A DNA stretch of 64,000 nucleotides from Micromonospora_J zhanjiangensis (GCF_042650605.1 NZ_JBHSBN010000028.1:1-64000); one strand, 5' to 3'. Shown: positions 8,314-16,471, counted from the first letter of the stretch. Program-made: numbers and translations. The notes: generated by a model not told the origin, from the letters alone.

Positions 8314-8382
8314 GCTGGGACGTGCGGGACGCCGCGACCCCTGCCACCTCCACGTACCTGGCTCGCTGGGACGCGGCTGGGA
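8314..8382 (-). promoter_or_regulatory. GCTGGGA repeat array upstream of the amidase operon
   Basis: Three exact GCTGGGA copies (plus-strand reading) lie at 8314-8320, 8365-8371 and 8376-8382, with a degenerate GCGGGAC at 8324-8330. The last two are spaced 11 bp start to start, one helical turn. GCCACCTC sits at 8343-8350, 22 bp before the pair. The same layout is found at 10224-10293. It is probably a binding array for a shared regulator. Confidence 0.55.
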
Positions 8383-8441
8383 CGCCGGCCGGTCCCGGGT
8401 GGGGGTACGTCCGCCGGCCCGGCATGGCCACCCGACGCGGA

Positions 8442-8477
8442 CGGAGGCCGCCGGGGCAACCGCCCCGACGGCCTCCG
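8442..8477. terminator. Terminator of the Cys-rich protein/M15 peptidase operon
   Basis: CGGAGGCCG pairs with CGGCCTCCG, and the inner CGGGGC pairs with GCCCCG around AACC. The hairpin sits 13 bp after the stop of the M15 peptidase gene and separates this transcript from the amidase promoter region. Confidence 0.75.
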
Positions 8478-8490
8478 CTGTCGCGCTGGT

Positions 8491-9240
8491 TCAGACCGTT
8501 CCGTTCTCCCACCACCAGGCCCGGCCGAGGTCGGCCCGGCTGTCGACGTGCTGGTGGTCGACGGTGTACGTCTCCAGACCGGAGAAGCCGCAGGTCTCGG
8601 CCTTCTGGTAGACGGTCTTGTTGGAGACGCCCGGCACGTTGAGGTCGGCCGCCGTGCCGTACATGTGCATGCTGTCGCTGGCGCCGCCGATCTCGGCGTT
8701 GTGCTTGATGTTGCGGAAGCCGGAGTTGACGGTGATCGCCTTGTTGCCCAGCTTCACCCGCAGCGCCTCCAGCTTGTACATGCAGCGCCGGACGTTCTCC
8801 TTCACCTCCGCCGTGCTCAGCTTCCCGCCGGAGAAGGTGCCGGTGCTGCGGTCGGTGAACTCGCTCCAGTTGAAGTGCAGCGTGGAGCCGTCCGACGACT
8901 CGAGGGCGTTCAGCTTGGCCTGGGTGTTCGGGCCGACCTGGCCGTCGACGGCCAGGCCGTACGCCGCCTGGAAGCGACGGACGGCGCCGTCGGTTCCCGG
9001 ACCGAAGTCGCCGTCGATGGCGACCCGGGTGTGGCTGGGGCTGGCGGCGGCCCAACCGGCGACCCGGATCTGCAGTTCCTTGACGTCGGCGCCGTTGGAG
9101 CCCTGCTGCAGGGTCCGGGTCCAGGAGTACGCCTGGGCGGCTCCCGAGATGAGCAGCGGGCCGGCGACGGCGCCCGCGCCGAGGATCACGGCGCCCCGCA
9201 GGAGCCGGCGACGGTTCATGTGCATCGCGGAGTCAGACAT
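8491..9240 (-). CDS. Secreted M15-family D-Ala-D-Ala carboxypeptidase-like peptidase with PG-binding domain
   Basis: The protein has 249 residues. It has a Tat signal (NRRRLLRGAVILGAG), then one PG_binding_1 domain (about 45-105, DGDFGPGTDGAVRRFQ), then a peptidase M15A/VanY-like domain (about 115-249). The metal-site pattern is visible as SMHMYGTAADLNV (H and D ligands) and TVDHQHVDSR (final His). It should trim D-Ala-D-Ala or cross-link peptides outside the cell. AAGGA lies 9 bp before the ATG. It is the third gene of an operon with two Cys-rich secreted proteins and is followed by a terminator. Muramidase-plus-peptidase sets like this are common in predatory or developmental wall turnover in actinomycetes. 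Confidence 0.9.
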   Translation of the reverse strand: MSDSAMHMNRRRLLRGAVILGAGAVAGPLLISGAAQAYSWTRTLQQGSNGADVKELQIRVAGWAAASPSHTRVAIDGDFGPGTDGAVRRFQAAYGLAVDGQVGPNTQAKLNALESSDGSTLHFNWSEFTDRSTGTFSGGKLSTAEVKENVRRCMYKLEALRVKLGNKAITVNSGFRNIKHNAEIGGASDSMHMYGTAADLNVPGVSNKTVYQKAETCGFSGLETYTVDHQHVDSRADLGRAWWWENGTV

Positions 9241-9269
9241 TGACACGTCCTTGTCGATGGTCGCGGCGA

Positions 9270-9680
9270 TCAGTAGGCGAGCTGGAAGTTCACGTTCTTG
9301 GCGTCCGAGTCGTAGGGGCGGACCCGCAGGACGAACTTGGTGCCGTCCTTGACGTCGGTCGCCACGGTGCCCCACGGCGGACCGAAGATCTGGTAGGAGT
9401 CGTTGTTGTTGCACTTGGTGGTGTGCGCGACGAAGACCACGCAGGCGGCCAGGAACGAGCGACCGTCGTCGGTCGTCAGCCGCATGTTGATGTCGTTGCA
9501 CCGGCTCGACGTGGTGTACGGCCCGTACTCGCGGTAGCCGCTCTGGAGTTTGTAGTTGAGGTTGATGGCACCGCCGTAGCAGCTGGTCGCCGCCGAGGCC
9601 GGGGCGCCGGCGACGGCCAGTCCGGTCAACGACATCGCGGCCACGGCCAGGGTCGAGAGCAGCGTCCTGAAGCGCTTCAT
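9270..9680 (-). CDS. Small secreted four-cysteine protein, paralogue 1 (unknown function)
   Basis: The protein has 136 residues, with a Sec signal peptide (1-30, ending APASA) and a mature part of about 106 residues. The motifs SCYGGA, SSRCNDINMR, CVVFVAHT and KCN place cysteines at 34, 61, 80 and 90, which suggests two disulfides and a compact beta-rich fold. It is clearly paralogous to the next gene upstream: all four Cys, DINMR, CVVFV.HT.KCN and a C-terminal AY are conserved. AAGGAAG precedes the ATG. I do not recognise a named family. The operon context with an M15 peptidase and nearby muralytic enzymes suggests an extracellular role, for example wall binding, inhibition or toxicity. Confidence 0.85.
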   Translation of the reverse strand: MKRFRTLLSTLAVAAMSLTGLAVAGAPASAATSCYGGAINLNYKLQSGYREYGPYTTSSRCNDINMRLTTDDGRSFLAACVVFVAHTTKCNNNDSYQIFGPPWGTVATDVKDGTKFVLRVRPYDSDAKNVNFQLAY

Positions 9681-9727
9681 GAGGGTGTCTTCCTTTTTCG
9701 TGGGAGGGGATCGGCGGGGGCCTGCGG

Positions 9728-10129
9728 TCAGTAGGCGATCTCGACGGTGTTGGTGGCGCCCTCACCGTCGGCCTTGCCCAACACCTGGAAGCTGGTGCCG
9801 TCCAGGACATCCGTGGCGATGGTCTTCCAGGAACGCCGGACGATCGTCGTGTAGTTGCACTTGCTGGTGTGCTTGACGAAGACGACGCACACCTCGATCC
9901 ACTCGGAGTCACCGCTGACGATCCGCATGTTGATATCGGTGCAGCGGCTGGTGGTGGTCACCGGACCGTAGGTCAGGACGTTGGTGAACTTCGTCTGCTT
10001 CGCGCCCCCGTAGCAGCTCGTCGCCGTTCCGGCGGCCTCCGCACCGCCGGCGGGGACGAGGAACGCCGCGGTGGCGACCGAGGTGGTGAGGAGCGCGGTC
10101 AGCGTCCTCCGGGCGGATACTGCGGGCAT
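9728..10129 (-). CDS. Small secreted four-cysteine protein, paralogue 2 (unknown function)
   Basis: The protein has 133 residues, with a signal peptide to about residue 33 (GGAEAAG) and cysteines at 39, 63, 81 and 91. It shares with the downstream paralogue the blocks TSCYGGA, YGP.TT.SRC.DINMR, CVVFV.HT.KCN and ATDV.DGT.F, so the pair arose by tandem duplication. An ideal AGGAGG lies before the ATG at 10129. It is the first gene of the operon that also contains the M15 peptidase, and the GCTGGGA repeat array lies 95-165 bp upstream. No enzyme motif is visible; function unknown. Confidence 0.85.
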   Translation of the reverse strand: MPAVSARRTLTALLTTSVATAAFLVPAGGAEAAGTATSCYGGAKQTKFTNVLTYGPVTTTSRCTDINMRIVSGDSEWIEVCVVFVKHTSKCNYTTIVRRSWKTIATDVLDGTSFQVLGKADGEGATNTVEIAY

Positions 10130-10223
10130 ATGCCCTCCTAAATTGGGCGGTCGGTGTCCGGCCGGCGGGACAGTCGTCCCTTGATCGGCGACGCTGCCAA
10201 CCGCGCACACCCCGGGCAAGGAC

Positions 10224-10293
10224 GCTGGGACGCTGGGACGCTGGGATCGCCCGCCACCTCGACCGACGCGAAGGCGCTGGGACGTCGCTGGGA
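10224..10293 (-). promoter_or_regulatory. GCTGGGA repeat array upstream of the Cys-rich protein operon
   Basis: Five exact GCTGGGA copies (plus-strand reading) begin at 10224, 10232, 10240, 10276 and 10287. The first three are in tandem with an 8-bp period; the last two are 11 bp apart. GCCACCTC sits at 10253-10260 between the groups, 23 bp before the pair. This layout repeats the one at 8314-8382 in front of the amidase operon, so a common regulator is likely. Confidence 0.6.
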
Positions 10294-10352
10294 CCGCGGG
10301 CCGCCGGCCGACCCGCGTCGGGTGTCGGACCGGCGCTGACCCCCACGATGCG

Positions 10353-10390
10353 GCGGCGGGGCGTGGCGGATTACCGCCACGCCCCGCCGC
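10353..10390. terminator. Terminator of the tetR-ABC exporter operon
   Basis: A perfect stem CGGCGGGGCGTGGCGG / CCGCCACGCCCCGCCG with an ATTA loop lies about 35 bp after the stop of the last ABC gene. It can act in both directions and isolates the operon from the promoter of the secreted-protein genes. Confidence 0.8.
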
Positions 10391-10423
10391 CGTTTCCCGC
10401 GGCGGACGGCCGCCGCGGATCCG

Positions 10424-12526
10424 TCACCCCCGAGGTGCCGGCAGGCTGACCGCGCCGGCCGGGACCGGCGCCTCCGCGGCCACATCGGCCACGGCCTGGG
10501 AGAACTGCGTGTTGTACAACCGGTGGTACGCGCCGCGGGCGGCGAGCAGGTGCTCGTGGTCGCCCTGCTCGACGATCCGGCCGTTCTCCATCACCAGGAT
10601 CAGGTCGGCGTCCCGGATGGTGGAGAGCCGGTGCGCGATCACGAAGCTGGTCCGGTCGGTCCGCAGCGCGGCCATCGCGTGCTGCAGCAACACCTCGGTA
10701 CGGGTGTCCACCGAGCTGGTCGCCTCGTCCAGGATCAGCAGCGACGGGTCGGCCAGGAACGCCCGGGCGATGGTGATCAGCTGCTTCTCGCCGGCGCTGA
10801 CGTTGCTGCCCTCCTCGTCGATCACCGTGTCGTAACCGTCCGGCAGGCTGCGCACGAACCGGTCCACGAAGGTCGCCTCGGCCGCCGCGTGGATCTGTTC
10901 CTCGGTGGCCGCCGGGTTGCCGTAGGCGATGTTGTCCCGGATGGTCCCGCCGAACAGCCAGGTGTCCTGCAGCACCATGCCGATCTCGCCGCGCAGGTCG
11001 TCCCGGCGCATGGTGGTGATGTCCACCCCGTCCAGGGTGATCCGGCCGGCGTCCAGCTCGTAGAAGCGCATGACCAGGTTGACCAGGGTGGTCTTGCCGG
11101 CGCCGGTGGGTCCGACGATGGCGACGGTGTGTCCCGGCTCGGCTACCAGCGACAGGTCCTCGATCAGCGGCTTCTCCGGCTGGTACCGGAACGACACGTG
11201 CTCGAACTCGACCCGCCCGTGCCGTTCCCGGACCCGGGCCGGGGTGGCCGGCTCCGGGCTCTGCTCGTCCGCGTCGAGCAGGTCGAACACCCGCTCGGCC
11301 GAGGCCACCCCGGACTGCAGCAGGTTGGCCATCGAGGCGACCTGGGTCAGCGGTTGGGTGAACTGCCGGGAGTACTGGATGAACGCCTGCACGTCACCGA
11401 GGCTCATCGCGCCGGAGGCGACCCGTAGCCCGCCGACCACGGCGACCGCCACATAGCTGAGGTTCCCGAGGAACATCATCGACGGCATGATGATGCCGGA
11501 GACGAACTGGGCGCCGAAGCTGGCCTTGAACAGCTCATCGTTCTTGGCCGCGAACGCCGCTTCCACCTCCCGTCGCCGGCCGAAGACCTTGACCAGCTCG
11601 TGACCGGTGAACGCCTCCTCGATCTGGGCGTTGAGCGCGCCGGTGTGCGTCCACTGCGCGACGAACTGCTTCTGCGACCGCTTGGCGATCTGCTTGGTCA
11701 GCACCATCGACAGCGGCACGATCACCAGGGCGATCACCGCCAGCAGCGGCGAGATGACGAACATCATGGTGAGCACGCCGACCACGGTGAGCAGCGAGGT
11801 GAGCAGCTGGCTCAACGTCTGCTGCAGGCTCTGCGCGACGTTGTCGATGTCGTTGGTGACCCGGCTGAGCAACTCGCCGCGCGGCTGCCGGTCGAAGTAC
11901 GGCAGCGGCAGCCGGTTGAGCTTGTCCTCCACGTCCGAGCGCATCTGCCGGACGGCCTGCTGGACCACGTCGTTGAGCAGGTAGCCCTGCAGCCAGCTGA
12001 GCACCGACGAGCCCACGGCCAGGCCCAGCGCCAGCAGCAGCACCTGACCGAGCCGACCGAAGTCGATGCCGGCGCCGGGCACGACGGTCATGTGCGCCAG
12101 CATGTCGGCGAGCCGGTTGTCGCCCCGGGCCCGCATGCCGGCGATCACGTCCGCCATGTTCGTGCCGGCCGGGAACTGCTTGCTGAACAGGCCGGAGAAG
12201 ATGATGTCGGTGGCGTGCCCCAGCACCTTCGGCCCGATGACGCTCAGTCCCACGCTGGCCACCGCCAGCCCGATGATCATGATCAGCCGCGTCCGGTACG
12301 GACGCAGCCGGCCGATCAGCCGTTTCGCCGACGGGCCGAAGTTCATCGACTTCTCCGCCGGCATCCCGGCGGTCATCCATGGCGGTCCGCCGGTGCGCCG
12401 TCCCGCCGGCGGCAACCGTTTCGGCATCGTGGCCGTGCCGCCCTGCTTCGTCATCGTTCCCCCGTCGTTGTGTCCCGGACCGCCGTCGGTGCGTTCCGGA
12501 CCGGTGTTTTCGCGTGCCTCGGTCAT
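10424..12526 (-). CDS. ABC exporter half-transporter B (fused permease-ATPase)
   Basis: The protein has 700 residues. A charged, disordered N-terminus (1-60) precedes a six-helix type I exporter domain (about 75-390), then the ATPase domain (about 425-660). Walker A is IVGPTGAGKTTL, the Q-loop VLQDTWLFGG and Walker B LLILDEATSSVD, with switch His in IAHRLSTIRDA. The signature motif reads NVSAGEKQL, with an S-A-G-E-K variant. The ATG at 12526 overlaps the upstream stop (ATGA), so the two half-transporters are translationally coupled and probably form a heterodimer of the multidrug-exporter class. Control by the TetR gene at the head of the operon is likely. Substrate unknown. Confidence 0.93.
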   Translation of the reverse strand: MTEARENTGPERTDGGPGHNDGGTMTKQGGTATMPKRLPPAGRRTGGPPWMTAGMPAEKSMNFGPSAKRLIGRLRPYRTRLIMIIGLAVASVGLSVIGPKVLGHATDIIFSGLFSKQFPAGTNMADVIAGMRARGDNRLADMLAHMTVVPGAGIDFGRLGQVLLLALGLAVGSSVLSWLQGYLLNDVVQQAVRQMRSDVEDKLNRLPLPYFDRQPRGELLSRVTNDIDNVAQSLQQTLSQLLTSLLTVVGVLTMMFVISPLLAVIALVIVPLSMVLTKQIAKRSQKQFVAQWTHTGALNAQIEEAFTGHELVKVFGRRREVEAAFAAKNDELFKASFGAQFVSGIIMPSMMFLGNLSYVAVAVVGGLRVASGAMSLGDVQAFIQYSRQFTQPLTQVASMANLLQSGVASAERVFDLLDADEQSPEPATPARVRERHGRVEFEHVSFRYQPEKPLIEDLSLVAEPGHTVAIVGPTGAGKTTLVNLVMRFYELDAGRITLDGVDITTMRRDDLRGEIGMVLQDTWLFGGTIRDNIAYGNPAATEEQIHAAAEATFVDRFVRSLPDGYDTVIDEEGSNVSAGEKQLITIARAFLADPSLLILDEATSSVDTRTEVLLQHAMAALRTDRTSFVIAHRLSTIRDADLILVMENGRIVEQGDHEHLLAARGAYHRLYNTQFSQAVADVAAEAPVPAGAVSLPAPRG

Positions 12527-14256
12527 GCCGCCGCCCCCATCGGGAGCTGGGACTCGACGATCTCCGCGTAGGTCGGGCAGGTCTCGACCAGTTCGTCGTG
12601 TCGGCCGATGCCGACGACGGCGCCGTCCTCCAGCACGATGATCTGGTCGGCGTCGACGATGGTGGACACCCGCTGCGCGACGATGACCACGGCGGCGTCC
12701 GCCGTGACCGGGCGCAGCGCGGCCCGCAGCCGGGCGTCGGTGCCCAGGTCGAGCGCGGAGAACGAGTCGTCGAACAGGTAGATCTCCGGTCGGCGGACCA
12801 GCGCCCGGGCGATCGCGAGCCGCTGCCGCTGACCGCCGGAGACGTTGGTGCCGCCCTGCGCGATGGGCGCCGCCAGGCCCTCCGGCATGGCCGCCACGAA
12901 GTCGCGGGCCTGGGCTATCTCCAGGCACTCCCACAGTTCCTCGTCGGTGGCGTCCGGGTTGCCGTACCGCAGGTTGCTGGCGACCGTCCCGGTGAACAGG
13001 TACGGCTTCTGCGGGACCAGGCCGATCCGGTCCCACAGCACGTCCGGGTCGAGTTCCCGGACGTCGACCCCGTCGACCAGTACGCAGCCGCCGGTCACGT
13101 CGAACAGTCGGGGGACCAGCGACAGCAAAGTGGTCTTGCCGGCACCGGTGCTGCCGATGATCGCCGTGGTCCGGCCCGGTCCGGCGCGGAAGGAGACGTC
13201 CCGCAGCACCGGCGCCGCGGCGCCCGGGTACTGGAACTCGACCCCGCGCAGTTCCAGTTCCGCCCGGGCGGTCGGCTCGGTGACCGGGCGCTCCGGCGGC
13301 CGGACCGTCGAGTCGGTGTCCAGCACCTCGCTGATCCGCTCGGCGCAGACCGCGGCCCGGGGCACCATGATCAGCATGAAGGTCGCCATCATCACCGACA
13401 TCAGAATCTGCATGAGGTAGCTGAGGAACGCCGTCAGCGCGCCGACCTCGATCTGGCCGGAGTCGATCCGCGCCGCGCCGAACCAGAGCACCGCCACGCT
13501 GGAGGCGCTGAGCACCAGTATCACGATGGGGAAGAGCAGCGCCATCAGCCGGCCGGCCCGCAACGCCACCGAGGTGAGATCGTCGTTGGCGGCGGCGAAC
13601 CGCTCGGTCTCGTACGGCTCGCGGACGAACGCCCGGACCACCCGGATGCCGGTGATCTGCTCGCGCAGCACCCGGTTGACCGTGTCGATCCGGGTCTGCA
13701 TCAGCCGGAACAACGGCACCATCCGCCGGATGATCAGGCCGAGGGCCAGCACCAGGACCGGTACGCAGACCACCATCAGCCAGGACAGCCCGACGTCCTC
13801 GCGCAACGCCATGATCACACCGCCGATGCACATGATCGGCGCCGCGACCAGCATGGTGCAGGTCATCATGACCAGCATCTGCACCTGCTGCACGTCGTTG
13901 GTGTTGCGGGTGATCAGCGACGGGGCGCCGAACTGGGCGACCTCCCGGCTGGAGAACTGGCCGACCCGATGGAACAGCGCCGACCGGACGTCCCGACCGA
14001 AGCTCATCGCGGTCCGGGCGCCGAAGTAGACCGCCGCGATCGAGCAGGCGATCTGCAACGCGGACACCAGCAGCATCCAGCCGCCGGTGCTGATGATGTA
14101 GTCGGTGTCGCCCCTGGCGATGCCGTTGTCGATGATGTCGGCGTTCAGGCTCGGCAGGTACAGCGAGGCCATGGTGCCGACCAGTTGCAGCAGCAGCACC
14201 GCACCGAGCGGGCCACGGTACGGCCTCAGGTGGCCGCGGAGTAGTCGGATCAACAT
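12523..14256 (-). CDS. ABC exporter half-transporter A (fused permease-ATPase)
   Basis: The protein has 577 residues. Six membrane helices (about 15-310) are followed by an ATPase domain (about 340-570). Motifs are Walker A IIGSTGAGKTTL, Q-loop LVPQKPYLFTG, signature NVSGGQRQRL and Walker B IYLFDDSFSALD. The D-D in place of D-E means this subunit lacks the catalytic Glu and has a degenerate switch (VIVAQRVST, Gln for His). This is the usual asymmetry of heterodimeric exporters, in which one ATP site is inactive. Its ATG overlaps the tetR stop by 7 bp and its stop overlaps the next start by 2 bp. Confidence 0.93.
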   Translation of the reverse strand: MLIRLLRGHLRPYRGPLGAVLLLQLVGTMASLYLPSLNADIIDNGIARGDTDYIISTGGWMLLVSALQIACSIAAVYFGARTAMSFGRDVRSALFHRVGQFSSREVAQFGAPSLITRNTNDVQQVQMLVMMTCTMLVAAPIMCIGGVIMALREDVGLSWLMVVCVPVLVLALGLIIRRMVPLFRLMQTRIDTVNRVLREQITGIRVVRAFVREPYETERFAAANDDLTSVALRAGRLMALLFPIVILVLSASSVAVLWFGAARIDSGQIEVGALTAFLSYLMQILMSVMMATFMLIMVPRAAVCAERISEVLDTDSTVRPPERPVTEPTARAELELRGVEFQYPGAAAPVLRDVSFRAGPGRTTAIIGSTGAGKTTLLSLVPRLFDVTGGCVLVDGVDVRELDPDVLWDRIGLVPQKPYLFTGTVASNLRYGNPDATDEELWECLEIAQARDFVAAMPEGLAAPIAQGGTNVSGGQRQRLAIARALVRRPEIYLFDDSFSALDLGTDARLRAALRPVTADAAVVIVAQRVSTIVDADQIIVLEDGAVVGIGRHDELVETCPTYAEIVESQLPMGAAA

Positions 14257-15029
14257 TCCTGGTTTCCCCCGGATGGTCGGTCGGCCGACGCCGCCGCGGC
14301 GTCGGCCGGGTGGTGCGGACGGACGCCGTCGTGGTCGTCCTTGTCGTGTGCGCGGACGCCGTCGTGGTCGTCCGGGTGATGCGTGCGGACGCCGTCGAGC
14401 AGGACGGCGACGATCTGATCGGCGGTGAGCAGGTTCCCGTCCGCGATCAACTGGTGCGAACCGGAGAAGGTGAGCAGCCGCAGCAGCCGCGCCACCTCTT
14501 GTACCGGGTAACGGAGCAGGTGCTGGTCCGGTTCCAGCAGCCGGACCACCGCCGCGGCGATGCGCTGGTTGACCGGGTCGTTGCGACGCCGGTGCTCGTC
14601 GGTGTCCTCCGGCGGCCCGTGCATGCAGAGCGCCAGCAACAGGTTGGTCACGGTGATCAACCGGTCCTGCATGACCGTGGTCAACTCGGTCAGCCGTTCC
14701 CGTAGCGGCAGCGCGGGATCGATCCGCTCGATCCGCTCGAAGAGTGGTTCCGGATCGAGGGCGGTGGCGACGGCGGCCTGGATGAGCGCCTCCTTGTCCG
14801 GGAAGACGCGGAAGATGGTGCCCTCCGCGACCCCGGCCGCCTCGGCGATCTGCCGGGTGGTCACCTTCTTGCCGTACCGGCCGATCAGCGGGAGGGTCGC
14901 CGTGATCAGGGCGGCCCGGCGCTCGTCCGGCGGCAACGGTCGGGCCCGGCCGGGTCTCGGCGCGCAGTGGTCCGGTGTTCCGGGTGAGCTGGTGGCTGGC
15001 ACGCCGGAGAGGATAACTGAGTGAGTCAC
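14250..15029 (-). CDS. TetR-family repressor of the ABC exporter operon
   Basis: The regulator has 259 residues. The HTH lies at about residues 38-85 (ALITATLPLIGRYGKKVTTR, then IAEAAGVAEGTIFRVFPDKE), followed by a helical ligand domain. A low-complexity tail holds three HDGVRxHxxxDDHDGV-like repeats (about 212-240), which is unusual. It is the first gene of the operon and overlaps the first exporter gene. The annotated GTG at 15029 lies inside a perfect palindrome (15018-15036), so the message may be leaderless or the true start may be the GTG near 15003. It is probably autoregulated and released by an exporter substrate. Confidence 0.85.
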   Translation of the reverse strand: MTHSVILSGVPATSSPGTPDHCAPRPGRARPLPPDERRAALITATLPLIGRYGKKVTTRQIAEAAGVAEGTIFRVFPDKEALIQAAVATALDPEPLFERIERIDPALPLRERLTELTTVMQDRLITVTNLLLALCMHGPPEDTDEHRRRNDPVNQRIAAAVVRLLEPDQHLLRYPVQEVARLLRLLTFSGSHQLIADGNLLTADQIVAVLLDGVRTHHPDDHDGVRAHDKDDHDGVRPHHPADAAAASADRPSGGNQEC

Positions 15030-15036
15030 TCACTCA
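15018..15036 (-). promoter_or_regulatory. Operator of the TetR/ABC exporter operon
   Basis: TGAGTGAGTCACTCACTCA is a perfect 19-bp palindrome with a single central base. It overlaps the first codons of the tetR gene, the usual place for an autoregulatory TetR operator when the transcript is leaderless or nearly so. Confidence 0.75.
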
Positions 15037-15257
15037 CTAACGTTTTTCCGACAGCGAACACGGGACCGCCGCCCGGCGGGGCACCTCCACGTATGGCGAA
15101 GCGTGGCGGCGGATCTATTTGTGCGCGCTGAGTGTCGCTCGAACAGCACCAGATGTTCACGTACTGCCGGCATTAGACATGCCTGTGGGGAATCGCCGGG
15201 ACGCGGGGTCGGGAAAGGGAGTGGCGGTGCGGCAGGGCCTTCTGCCAGGCTGCGGCG

Positions 15258-15824
15258 GTGTCCGAGACCCGTGCCGATCCACGCGACCTGACGGACCTGC
15301 GGCGGCGGCTCGCCGCCGGCGACCGGATCGACTATCTCTACTTCTGGGGGCACCGGCCGCGCCGGGACGGCGCCGCCGGCCCGCACTGCCTCAGCCAGTG
15401 GTGGCCGGCGCCGTTTGTGGTCGACGACATCCGGTACGCCTCCGCCGAGCACTACATGATGGCGCACAAGGCGTGGCTGTTCGGCGACGACACGGTGGCC
15501 CGCCAGATCCTCGACGCGTCCAGCCCCGGTGCGGCCAAGGCGCTCGGCGCGCAGGTGCGCGAATTCGACGAGGCGACGTGGCAGGCGCATCGCTTCGACA
15601 TCGTGGTGGCCGGCAGTGAGGCCAAGTTCGGCCAGCACCCGAAGTTGGCGGCATACCTGACCGGCACTCGGGGCCGGGTGCTGGTCGAGGCAAGCCCGGT
15701 CGACCGAATCTGGGGCATCGGGCTGGCCGCCGACGATCCGCGCGCCGCGGACCCGGACCAGTGGCCGGGGCTGAATTTGCTCGGCTTCGCCCTCATGCGA
15801 GCCCGGGACCGGCTCTGCGGCTGA
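15258..15824 (+). CDS. NADAR-family N-glycosidase
   Basis: This is a single-domain protein of 188 residues of the NADAR/YbiA fold. Typical segments are IDYLYFWGH near the start, LSQWWPAPFVVDDIRYASAE, HYMMAHKAWLFGD, AKALGAQVREFDEATW and VDRIWGIGL with the ADDP loop that follows. NADAR enzymes cleave N-glycosidic bonds. Members act in riboflavin-intermediate damage control, and others remove ADP-ribose from guanine in DNA. The start is the GTG at 15258, without a strong ribosome binding site. It converges with an AlkB-like gene, 14 bp apart. Which activity this member has cannot be decided from sequence. Confidence 0.88.
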   Translation: MSETRADPRDLTDLRRRLAAGDRIDYLYFWGHRPRRDGAAGPHCLSQWWPAPFVVDDIRYASAEHYMMAHKAWLFGDDTVARQILDASSPGAAKALGAQVREFDEATWQAHRFDIVVAGSEAKFGQHPKLAAYLTGTRGRVLVEASPVDRIWGIGLAADDPRAADPDQWPGLNLLGFALMRARDRLCG

Positions 15825-15838
15825 CCAGCGGCCCGGTT

Positions 15839-16471
15839 TCAGGCCACGCCGGCCGGGCGGAACTGGACGCTGACCCGGGGGCCGACCGGACGGGCGGTCT
15901 TCGGGACGGCGTGTTCCCAGGTCCGCTGGCAGGAGCCGCCCATCACGATCAGGTCGCCGTGGCCGAGCGGGAAGCGCAGGCTGTCCCCGCCGCCGCGCGG
16001 GCGCAGCAGCAACGGTCGGGGCGTCCCGAACGAGACGATCGCGACCATGGTGTCGATCCGGGCCGACCGGCCGTGCGTGTCGCCGTGCCAGGCCACGCTG
16101 TCCGCGCCGGTCCGGTACAGGCACATGCCCGCGGTGACGAACGGCTCGCCCAACTCGTCGGCATAGTACGCGGACAGCCGCTCGCGGGCCTCGGTCAGCA
16201 CCGGGTGCGGCAGCGTCTCCCGACCGGAGTACCAGCGCAGCAGGCGCGGCACGTCGACCTCGCCGTCGTACATCCGGCGCCGCTCGGCGCGCCAGTCGAC
16301 GTCCCGCAGCAGCGTTTCCAGCACCGGGTCCGAGCCGCTGACCCAGCCGGGCAGGTGATCCACCCAGGCGCCCCGGGTGAGCCGGTGCCGGCGCACCCGG
16401 CCGGTCAGGTCGCCCAGGGTCGTGGTGGGCGCCTGGTCGAACATCGACGGCTGGTGGGCCAGCGGGGACAT
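15839..16471 (-). CDS. AlkB-like 2-oxoglutarate/Fe(II) dioxygenase
   Basis: The protein has 210 residues with the double-stranded beta-helix of AlkB-type nucleic-acid dealkylases. Iron ligands are H and D of AWHGDTHG (near 129) and His of RTWEHAVPK (near 184). The 2-oxoglutarate-binding RxxxxxR motif is GPRVSVQFR (near 201). The nucleotide-recognition lid includes YSGRETLPHPVL and LYRTGADSVAWH. It should oxidatively remove small alkyl lesions from DNA or RNA bases. It is convergent with the NADAR gene; whether the two act together is unknown. Confidence 0.9.
   Translation of the reverse strand: MSPLAHQPSMFDQAPTTTLGDLTGRVRRHRLTRGAWVDHLPGWVSGSDPVLETLLRDVDWRAERRRMYDGEVDVPRLLRWYSGRETLPHPVLTEARERLSAYYADELGEPFVTAGMCLYRTGADSVAWHGDTHGRSARIDTMVAIVSFGTPRPLLLRPRGGGDSLRFPLGHGDLIVMGGSCQRTWEHAVPKTARPVGPRVSVQFRPAGVA

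Noticed and set aside
10224..10246. CRISPR-like array
   Set aside because: The repeats are 7 bp with 1-bp gaps, with no spacers and no cas genes; they look like protein-binding sites.
12379..14244. Long plus-strand open frame opposite the ABC exporter genes
   Set aside because: The composition (many Asp, Gly, His, Gln, Arg) is that of an antisense shadow, and the minus strand carries intact Walker and signature motifs.
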